From positions 50,701,501-50,765,500 of the forward strand of contig NC_073358.2 of the NCBI RefSeq assembly GCF_027580225.2: 64,000 nucleotides of DNA. Reading direction: 5' to 3'. A program made the translations under genes and the position numbers. How positions within the stretch are numbered: position 1 is the stretch's first letter; every line of letters starts with the position of its first letter. A model generated the notes under the pieces. The model searched no databases. It saw only the letters and a list, made by a program, of their open reading frames with translations, and was not told where the DNA came from. Shown one piece after another: positions 56,160 through 64,000 of the stretch. The DNA is from Misgurnus anguillicaudatus. Taxonomy: Eukaryota; Chordata; Actinopteri; Cypriniformes; Cobitidae.

Positions 56160-58276
56160 TATTTTAAACTAGATCTGTCACCTTTGTTAATTCCGCTCCG
56201 TGGTTTTCTCAGGAACTACGTGAGCTAAAACGCAAGGGCCGTCGCCTGGAACGTCTGTGTTCTAAAACTGGACTTGTGATACATAAAGATCTATATGCTG
56301 AACATTTGCAGACTTATAAAACTGCTTTGCATACAGCTAAAACTGAACACTACGCAGGACTTATTAGTTTTAACGAAGGGAATACAAAAAATCTATTTTC
56401 TGTGATGAATAACATTTTAAAACCGTTGGATGTATTTCCTTCTCATGTGTGCTCCGTCGATCTTTGTGAGGCTTTTATGTCCTTTTTTAATGATAAAATA
56501 CAAAATATCCACCAACAGATTGCATCCCTAAATTTGAGACCTAGTACTTTTAATGAGCATCCTGATCAACCTGTACCTTCATTACTATCTAACTTTCAAG
56601 CTCCAAGTACTATGGATATACTTCGGATGATAAAGAAAGCTAAATCTACTACCTGTCATCTAGATCCCATCCCAACCTATTTGGTTAAAGCTTGTCTACC
56701 GTCTCTTTCACCTTTAATCACTGATATAATTCACGCCTCACTTACGTCTGGTATCGTCCCTGACTCTTTTAAAACAGCTGTCATTTCTCCAATCCCAAAG
56801 AAACCGGGGGCTGACCTGAGCGACTTCAATGACTTTCGTCCTATCTCAAATTTACCGTTTCTCTCAAAAATACTTGAACGGGTTGTTGCTAATCAACTCC
56901 AGGAACATCTCTCCACAAATAACCTATACGAACAGTTTCAGTCAGGTTTTCGCCCTTCACATAGTGTTGAGACAGCTTTAGTTAAGATCTCCAACGACTT
57001 ACTGATTGGTGCTGATGCAGGGAGTCTGACATTACTTGTTCTACTTGATTTGACCGCAGCGTTCGATACGGTTTCTCATGCCATTTTACTGAGCAGACTG
57101 GGGTCTATAGGGATCACAGGTACTGTTATGTCATGGTTCCATTCCTACTTAACTGGGCGTTCCCAATTTGTTCAGCTGAAACAGTATATATCAAAGCCCA
57201 CTTGTGTAGCCACTGGAGTCCCTCAGGGATCTGTCCTCGGCCCTCTTTTGTTTATTATTTATCTAGTGCCTCTTGGTAGTATTTTTAGAAAGCACGGTAT
57301 TCAATTTCATTGTTACGCTGATGACACCCAGCTTTATCTTTCCTCAGACACAACTTCAAATTTTCCATTATCACAACTTACCGACTGTCTTGATGAGATC
57401 AAACAATGGTTTACATTTAATTTTCTTAAATTAAACAGTGGAAAAACTGAGATCTTGCTAATTGGCTCAAAAACCAATTTAGCAAAATCTAAATGTACCG
57501 CAATGTTTGTTGATGGTTCACTAGTCCCAGTATCTACTAAGGTTAAAACCTTGGGTGTCTTTTTCGATAGCACTTTATCATTTGAAACGCATATAAATAA
57601 CGTGGTACGTACTGCATACTTTCACCTTCGCAACATAAACCGTCTGCGGCCTGCTCTATCAAGAGAAAGTACTGTGATCTTGGTTCACGCTTTAGTCACC
57701 TCGCGAATTGATTTTTGTAACTACTGTATGGCCTACCTGCAAGGGTCCTGAACAAACTACAATTGGTCCAAAATGCAGCCGCACGTATCGTTAGTAGGTC
57801 CTGTTTGGCTGATCATGTTACACCAGTATTAGTAGAGTTACATTGGCTTCCAATTAAATACCGCATTGATTTTAAACTACTTCTTCTCACCTACAAAGCA
57901 CTTAACAATCAAGCACCTTCTTATCTAACTGATCTTATACGGCACTACACTCCATCCCGCGCACTAAGATCAGCTAATTCCTTAGCTCTAGCTCCTCCCC
58001 GGATTTATACAAAATCCTTCGGGACACGAGCGTTTAGCCATGCAGCCTCTTACCTGTGGAATACGCTACCACTAGATATACGGACCAGTGAAAATCTGAC
58101 TCTTTTTAAAACTAGACTTAAGACTCATCTTTTTAGGCAGGCTTTTTATTTGTGTAACTGATGTATGACTTATTTGTATTATGTATTTTGATTATTGTTT
58201 TTATTGTAAGGTGTCCTTGAGTGTCGTGAAAGGCGCCCATAAATAAAATGAATTATTATTATTATTATTATTATAT
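56160..58276 (+). mobile_element. L2-type LINE, 5'-truncated, with (TTA)n 3' tail
   Basis: It begins inside the linker between endonuclease and reverse transcriptase and runs to the 3' end. The 3' UTR has GTGTCGTGAAAGGCGCCCAT and ATAAATAAAATG, then ATTATTATT repeats to about 58276, a hallmark of fish L2-clade elements. The endonuclease domain and ORF1 are absent. No target duplication was evident. Confidence 0.9.
56168..58161 (+). pseudogene. L2-type LINE ORF2 remnant: reverse transcriptase and C-terminal domain
   Basis: ORF2 copies its own RNA at a nicked target. The frame is open from 56168 in the APWFSQELRELKRKG linker; the first ATG is at 56276. From that ATG, RT blocks appear in order: KTAVISPIPKK and FRPISNLPFLSKILERV, the motif A stretch LLDLTAAFDT (about residue 258), GVPQGSVLGPLLF, the catalytic YADD box (about residues 347-350), a LNSGKTEILL stretch and VKTLGVFFD. 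The frame stops at 57749-57751. A single-base frameshift just before restores a frame with LNKLQLVQNAAARI, LHWLPIKYRIDFKLLLL and LWNTLPLDIR, ending at 58161. The catalytic boxes look intact, but the truncation and frameshift mean it cannot be active. Clade assignment to L2 rests on the YADDTQLYL and LVQNAAAR wording and the tail. Confidence 0.92.
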
Positions 58277-58279
58277 GTT

Positions 58280-58605
58280 TGCCGCATGCACGCCTCTCGC
58301 TTTATGCTGGTTGCTTTTTGATTGTGTCATCAAAAACTTTATTTGGTTTAAATTTATTCAGTTATTTCACTTTTTCGGTGACAACGGAAATGCTTTTTTG
58401 CTATTTTCGCCTAAATAGTTACGGTTGCTAAACATCCGCTGCATCCCTAAAATCAATAAACCATTAACGCAAAAACTGCATTTTATTTGGAGATTTGTCA
58501 GGTTTATCACAGGCAGTGATGTCACCGCCTACAGTCCAGGAATAGTAATTAAAAAAGTTGTCAATAAAGCTATACTGTTGTATCTCTTCTCATGTCTGCA
58601 AATAC
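58280..58605. other. Short unique stretch
   Basis: Nothing recognised. A 63-codon plus-strand frame has no notable features. Confidence 0.4.
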
Positions 58606-58606
58606 C

Positions 58607-58919
58607 GAGCCCCTAAGGTGACATTGGAGTAAAAAAAATTTAAAGTTTAGTTTCATGTGCTGACGTGAAACTCTTATGTGCTTACGCGAAACCTTCATGT
58701 GCAGATTTTTTTTTAAAGTTTAGTTTTGCGTGCTCACGTGAAACTTTTGCGTGCGCACGTAAAACTATCGCGTGCGCACATGAAGGCAAAAGTTTAACAT
58801 GCGCATGCGATAGATTCACGCGTTCACGCGATAGTTTCACGTGTGTTTAGTTTTGCGTGCGCATGTGAAAGCGAAACTAAACTTTATTTAATTTTTGCTC
58901 CATGTCCCCTTAGGGGCTC
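58607..58919. mobile_element. MITE with GAGCCCCTAAGG ends and CGTGCGCACGTGAAA subrepeats
   Basis: The left end GAGCCCCTAAGGTGACATTG and the right end CATGTCCCCTTAGGGGCTC are inverse. AAAGTTTAGTTTC and GAAACTAAACTTT pair next. The centre is a run of short CG-rich words such as GCGTGCGCACGT and CGCGATAG in varied spacing. Length is 313 bp. Confidence 0.85.
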
Positions 58920-59858
58920 CGTAGCAAAACCTGTACATGTAAAAGGAGTTTTGAATTTTGCAGTTTCTCCGTCAACTGCATGAGTCGAGAGTAGACTTTT
59001 ATGTGTCACTTTACGTTGTGCAACCGTTTGTGACATTTACATTTTACACGCGGTGTAGGCGTTTACTCATCTCTTGTCAATTAAAAATAATAGTAAGTTA
59101 AAATGACTTGCAAATCTGAGTTGATTCAACAAAAAAGTCTACTTGTGCCGATCAAATTTTGCTTTCTCGTGTGCATGGCCTAACACGTTATGAGTTTATA
59201 AAACATAACAGGAGTAAGACTGTGCATGTAAACACACTCATTGTTTTAGAAACACAACATTTACACCCAGTGTGTGTAAGCATGTTAAAATCTCTGACAT
59301 GCAAACGCACAGAAGCCTTAACAAAGCCATGCTGAGCGTAGTGGAGTTTGTCAGAGATTTTGACAGCACGGCAGTATTTTAAATATCTGAGCATATGATA
59401 TAAGACGGCTGAAGCCTCTCAGTTCCTTATGAATAAATCATGCAAGAGTAAGAAGTTCATCTTTCGACTGCCGACTGTCTCAGCTGCTGCGAGGGGTCTG
59501 TGCGTGTCGCGCACTAAATCAGTACGGCTGTGTCAGACCGCCCATGTCTCTGCTGAAGAAAACATTCGCTTTCAGAGGCACATCTGTCTACAAACCACTC
59601 AATAAAGCCCTTTCATAGCGTCAAAACATCTCTCCAGTCACTTTAACAGCGCTTTCATTTATCCCAAGTCTGTTGTTTGGTAGACTGGGTGGTTTATTGA
59701 ATATTCACAATATACGTCTAAGATTGTTTTGTTTGGCGATATAAATTTTATAGACATCACGATTATTTTTATTTGCCTATTAAGTTTCCTTAAGACTGTG
59801 GCTTATCCATCATTTTAACATCTTGTTAAAAGCACAATCGATTTGAGTTTATCCATTT
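58920..59858. other. Mostly unique intronic sequence
   Basis: 59094-59140 is a fragment of the 18102-18358 MITE family (GACTTGCAAATCTGAGTTGA). The remainder has no recognised repeat or gene. Confidence 0.5.
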
Positions 59859-60107
59859 GTTCCTGTAGCTCAACTGGTAGAGCATTGCATTAGAGATACA
59901 ATGGTCATGGGTGTGATTCCCATTGTAAAATAGTTTATATACTATCAATAGTATAGCTTGAACTGTAAGTCGCTCTGGATAAAAGTGTCTGCTAAATGCA
60001 TAAACATAAATGTAGTCAATTCCCAGGGAAGACACATACTGATAAAATGTATACTTTGGATGCACCGTAAGTTGGACAAAAGTGTCTGCCAAATGCATAA
60101 ATGTATA
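59859..60107 (+). mobile_element. Chimeric SINE: one tRNA head with two tandem tails
   Basis: The head CCTGTAGCTCAACTGGTAG leads to a first tail (CTCTGGATAAAAGTGTCTGC, ending about 60014). A second body follows at once, beginning at the B-box-proximal AATTCCCAGGGAAGACACAT and ending GGACAAAAGTGTCTGCC and AAATGCATAAATG at 60107. Confidence 0.85.
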
Positions 60108-60955
60108 AGAGAGTCTGAGATCTGCAATACTTATTTGCACTTTGAGCGTTGATCTAACTACTGCTGTTTGTACTGTAAGTCTCTCTCTCTCTCTCTCTCA
60201 GTGGTTAGCGTTGGAGCAGTAATGGTTTTCAGCTGTTATCAGTAGCCTGTTCTGGTGTAAATTGTGTGAAACTCAGATGAGGGTCAGTAATGCGTTCCAG
60301 ATGTCCTTTTACTGTGTATGTGTATGTCTTCATTATTCCTGGTGTGCTGACAGCCCGAGGGAAACTTCATTTGAGACACGCTAAACATGCTACAGAGTAA
60401 AAGGCATGCTAACCCCTCCAACACCCCGCAGAGTTCAGTCACACGATCGGCCCGTCCTGACCCATTTCGGTCTTCATCTAAAGCTCAAATACACCAGCAG
60501 AGACAAGTGCTTTCTTGTTTGTCTCTCTCATACTTGAACTATCAAAAACAAAAAAAAATCTGACCTTGCATGCCAATGCAATGCCACCAAACACAGCACC
60601 TGCCCTTCAGAAAAGAATGCACTTTTAAATCTCTCAGCCTACATTGTTGCCTTTTAGTATTATTGAATTGGCTTCACGGTCATTTCAACTTGCTATATTA
60701 ACATTCGACAACTTTGGGTGTGACGGAAATGTCACCTTACCATATTTGGAATATCGGCTCCCAAAGCACACGATCTCCACGACATGGCGGCAGTAGCAAC
60801 AATAGCAAAGAATGAAAGGTGCGCCTTCTTTCTTTGAGTATATAGACCGTTTCATCGGACGCACGTACGGTGATGCGATACGCGTCCGGTCCAAACTTTA
60901 CTTGAGGTTTCAGTTTTTTTAATGGTCTGACTAGTTGCTAAACTGAACTCTTGAA
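60108..60955. other. Intronic sequence, little recognised
   Basis: A (TC)n tract lies at 60179-60200. A short inverted word pair near 60840-60890 (GACCGTTTCATCGGACGCAC, GCGATACGCGTCCGGTCC) suggests an old MITE end. No gene. Confidence 0.4.
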
Positions 60956-60959
60956 CAAA

Positions 60960-61205
60960 TACCTCGTCGAAAAAAACAAATGTTTTGTTGTTTATTTTGC
61001 TTGTTTACGTTTAAAGAACTTTGTTGTTATTTATTCTTAGCGGAGTTTACCGGACGTTACGTGATGACCACGAAAGTCGCTTGTTTATGTTGTTACTGCT
61101 GAAACCGTATATTGTCTAAAAAATACAGGGATATTGTTTTAACCCATTGTTGTGTCAATTATCAACATTTTCTGGGTTAATTTAACCCAGTGGCTGGCAT
61201 CGTCC
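60960..61205 (+). repeat. Dispersed repeat plus TTTAACCCAG-type MITE fragment
   Basis: 61000-61110 matches 31900-32045 (TTGTTTATGTTGTTACTGCT). 61115-61200 has ATTGTTTTAACCCATTG and GTTAATTTAACCCAGTGGC, related to the 30555 MITE. 61206-61555 shows nothing else. Confidence 0.6.
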
Positions 61206-61561
61206 CCTTTATGTGTTTGTGTGCATGCGCTTCAGACGTCGATGTCTTGAGTCTTGTCACTCCTAATAACTCTTTTAACATTAATCAGGTCCCGAACTTT
61301 ATCTCTCTTAATAATTATTTTAGCATCAAGCAAGTCTATTTTCTATAATTCTGCATGCTTTAAAAACGAGGTTATGGATTTGGGATGATACACCTCTCAG
61401 AAAAAGTACAGATAAAGATCATTTTAGATGTTTAATGACCATTTACAGCATTGGATTCACTAGACGAGAGCTTAATGTTCTTATTTTTATGAAAACCTCC
61501 GACTCATCTAGACAGCGCGGGTCACTTGATGCGTCTCAATTCATCCAGCTGTGGGCTAGAC

Positions 61562-61861
61562 CAGTGGTTTTCAAACTGGGGGCCGGGGCCCCCAGGGGGG
61601 CCACAAGGTGGTGCCAGGGGGGCCCCAGTTTTATGACATTTTATGAAATACATTATTTTATCATGAATTCTGTGTAATTAAACCTAAAAATATGAGGCTA
61701 CTAACCAAAAGCCCTACTTTTTTGTATAATTTAATGTTTTTTTTTTTATTAAAATGTTGAGTTTTAGAACAGTTTTTTGTCACAAATTTTCTTTGGGGGG
61801 CCGCGAAGGAATGCACCGTACACAAGAGGGGCCGCACGCTGAAAAAGTTTGGGAACCACTG
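61562..61861. mobile_element. hAT MITE, 300 bp, perfect 8-bp target duplication
   Basis: Ends CAGTGGTTTTCAAACTGGGG and AAAGTTTGGGAACCACTG. The octamer GGCTAGAC stands directly on both sides (61554-61561 and 61862-61869). Subterminal GGGGCCCCCA and GGGGGGCCGC are G-rich. The end sequence is Charlie-like. This is the clearest target duplication in the window. Confidence 0.96.
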
Positions 61862-61889
61862 GGCTAGACCAAGGTTCAAACAGAAATTG

Positions 61890-61891
61890 CG

Positions 61892-61948
<57 letters not shown>
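61890..61948. repeat. (GT)n(GA)n microsatellite
   Basis: GT run followed by a long GA run; further (CA)n at 62072-62102 and (GA)n at 62312-62345. Confidence 0.93.
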
Positions 61949-61950
<2 letters not shown>

Positions 61951-62421
61951 ATAGGTTCTGTCTCTAAAGATAGACTGTGCTGCATACCTCTGTGTGTGTT
62001 GCTTTCAGAGTTTGACTCCAGTAAACATTCCTGCTGTCCGCTCCAGTCATGCAAAGAGATGACTTCATTAACACGCACACACACAAACACACACACACAC
62101 ACAGTACATACACATACAAGTGCATTTTGCTTTCTTTAGCATTTATAAATGACAGGAAAACATATTGCTCTAACACAACACGAGAACTCAACTGATTATT
62201 TTAATTGCCATGAAAGCTGTTTGTAATCTGAGAATGCATGAGTGTTTTCTGTAAAAGAAATCCTCTTAGTTTAAAATGACATAATCCACATTTACCCTGC
62301 TCCGAACGAGAGAGGGAAAGAGGGAGAGAGAGAGAGAGAGAGAGATCGACTTTCATGATCGTCTGGGCTCTTTTTAAGGGAAGCTGCTGTGTTCTGATGT
62401 TCAGCCCACAAAACACTTTTA

Positions 62422-62772
62422 GGGGGTGTGCACACCAAAGCTTTTAAACGCGGCTGAAACGCACGACGGATGCAGACTGCCCTCTTTTTTCAGCCGACTA
62501 CCAGCTTTCTTTAGCTGAGCGCTTTGGTTGCTGTGATACTTCTGCTTTGTTTATCAGTCATCAATGTGCTGGTTGGGTGTTGTGATATTTGTCTCGCCCT
62601 CCTACACTGTGATTGGACGGCTGTGTGAGAACTGACATTGACGAGCTGAGCTTTTCACCCAAGGATGAATTCTTTCAGCTGCTAGCTTTTTTGAAAAACG
62701 CTGCGCTTCCATCGGAAACAATTGAAAACATAAGCCGGCCGCCGGCGTAAAAGCTTTGGTGCGCACGCCCCC
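62422..62772. mobile_element. MITE with GGGGGTGTGCACACCAAAGC ends, TTA duplication
   Basis: Ends GGGGGTGTGCACACCAAAGC and GCTTTGGTGCGCACGCCCCC, with AAAGCTTTT/AAAAGCTTT words. TTA flanks both sides (62419-62421, 62773-62775), the duplication expected for PIF/Harbinger. Length is 351 bp. Confidence 0.87.
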
Positions 62773-62899
62773 TTACATTTAAACATTTACGAGGTGCATG
62801 ATTTTCGAAAAACACTTTGGAAAAGAGAGTCGGGCCGACATCCAAAACACACTTGTTGCCAATCAGCAGTAAGGGGCGTGTCTACTAACCAACATCGTT

Positions 62900-63430
62900 G
62901 CCTGGGTTTATAGGTCTTCTCGGGTCCAAAGAAATGTACCAAACCCGAGATGACCCGAACCTGACGTGCATATTTCAAATGAAAGACCCGACCCGAGACA
63001 GACTCGAGAAAATTAGACCCGAGTCCGACCCGAACCAGTGGCAATTTTTTTAACCCTACTGGACCCGAATGTAAATGACACAGACATGTATGCAGTCTGC
63101 AACCCCGCACGCAGCAGTCAGACAGAAAGAAACCCAGCTGGTCTTGCAACTAATTTGGCGAGCTGCTCCATTTGTTTTACTTTGTTATCTGATGACGACA
63201 CCAAGGTGACCGCTAAAATGTACATTTAAAATTGACTAATATTTCTGTCTCAACGAAAACGAACCTACCGCCAGCCACACAATGTCGCAAGTGCTCTTGG
63301 CAAACAGAAGAATGGTTTGAAAAGGACATTGAACACAAATGCGAAAGAGTTCGGGTCTTCGGGTCCATTCGGCAAAAACAAATTTATTTTAAATTACCCG
63401 ACCCGTGTCCAATAGGCACACGTGAAACTT
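62900..63430. mobile_element. ACCCGACCCG-rich dispersed repeat
   Basis: GACCCGACCCGAGACAG, TTAGACCCGAGTCCGACCCG and TTACCCGACCCGTGTCC on the plus strand face GTTCGGGTCTTCGGGTCC. This is the style of an old inverted-repeat element. Short frames of 60-76 codons lie inside. One has CNPARSSQ and a CxxC-like SCSICF; both are probably incidental. Confidence 0.5.
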
Positions 63431-63496
63431 TTAGGCGTGTTTGTTTAGGTGATTTCAAATGACAACATTGACTTTTAGAGATCATGCACCCTGCCT

Positions 63497-63760
63497 TAAA
63501 GGGACAATAAGTAGGATTTACCCCCATCTAGTGGTGAAATTGTATTTTGCATTCAAACGAATAGTGCTCTCTAGCACCTCGCTTTTCCAAATGTGTGTTC
63601 TGAATGAAAACGCATTGTGGAAACGCGTTGGTAGGCTAGTGCTTTTTGTCCCTCTCTGCTATTATAGTTTATCAATACGGCGGAACGACATGGATGCCTC
63701 CTTGGACTTACTCGTTCAATGTAAGTAAAGAGAAGAAATTCTAAGCTTACAAAGAAAAGT
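63497..63760 (+). mobile_element. TTAAAGGGACAATAAGTAGG-type element, left part
   Basis: The TTAAAGGGACAATAAGTAGG start resembles TTAAAGGAACAGTATGTAGG at 55072. CCATCTAGTGGTGAAATTG follows. The right end was not found. Confidence 0.6.
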
Positions 63761-63901
63761 CAGATCACTGGCAGAGGTCATTTGACACCTAGAGGACATA
63801 TGTATGAATAAAAACATTGATTTTGATTAATAAAACCCTACTTACTATCCTTTGATACAGACTAACAAGAGCATAATGTTCAGACTTATATCTTTGGGGC
63901 T

Positions 63902-64000
63902 GTTTACACTTGGTATTAAGATGTGTTTTCATCGATCGGATCACAAGTGGACGAGAGAGACACATTACGTTTACACCTGGTATTTAAATCCGTCTCTTTT
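63902..64000 (+). mobile_element. Start of another GTTTACACYTGGTATTAAGA element, cut by the window edge
   Basis: GCTGTTTACACTTGGTATTA, then CGATCGGATCACAAGTGGAC and GTTTACACCTGGTATTTAA. It matches the ends of the 54612-56040 element. Confidence 0.75.

Noticed and set aside
62787..63149. 120-codon minus-strand frame
   Set aside because: Overlaps the ACCCGACCCG repeat and has no recognisable domain.

Overview
This 64 kb window looks like vertebrate, and more precisely cypriniform fish, genomic DNA. It is AT-rich and intron-like. It holds an L2-type LINE with a (TTA)n 3' tail, tRNA-derived SINEs with the GGATAAAAGYRTCTGYCAAATG tail, and many miniature inverted-repeat elements of kinds I associate with zebrafish and its relatives. 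The species cannot be read from the sequence.

One host coding exon is well supported. On the minus strand, 5844-6077 is a 234-nt phase 1-1 exon for the start of the mature ectodomain and first Ig domain of a netrin receptor of the UNC5 family, closest to UNC5C. Transcription runs right to left, so about 58 kb to its right (6078-64000) is read as intron 1 and 1-5843 as part of intron 2. No other UNC5 exon was recognised.

The rest is a mosaic of mobile elements and simple repeats. 1-6 kb: a trimeric 134-bp repeat, an hAT MITE with an 8-bp target duplication, and a TTAA-flanked MITE. 6.8-10.2 kb: a 3.4-kb inverted-repeat element filled by about 25 copies of a 102-bp minisatellite. 12-13 kb: a 1-kb foldback element. 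14.9-16 kb: an hAT remnant that still encodes a BED zinc finger, invaded by two MITEs. 18-24 kb: hAT and TA-type MITEs, a CACATACATTC minisatellite, a 1.2-kb GC-richer element and a foldback. 27 kb: the same minisatellite inverted. 30-35 kb: palindromic MITEs, a LINE tail nested in a MITE, a SINE, and another nested pair. 36.8-38.8 kb: a nest three levels deep. 39-41 kb and 53-54 kb: elements carrying a recurrent CATTACCGCAA motif. 41.1-42.0 kb: a patch of gene-like open frames I cannot assign. 43-44 kb: an interrupted MITE plus an exact 290-bp tandem duplication. 45.6-46.7 kb: inverted partner of the 22-kb element. 49.7-52.3 kb: a second copy of the 37-kb element, split by two insertions, one with a decayed Crypton-like tyrosine-recombinase frame and a strong hairpin. 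54.6-56 kb: another nested element. 56.2-58.3 kb: the L2 LINE, 5'-truncated and frameshifted. 58-64 kb: more MITEs, a chimeric SINE, and an hAT MITE with a perfect 8-bp duplication.

Apart from the UNC5 exon no host pathway is encoded here. I found no convincing new multi-gene system. The items most worth checking are the nested-element archaeology, the Crypton/hairpin insertion, the in-frame minisatellite and the unassigned open frames near 41.5 kb.
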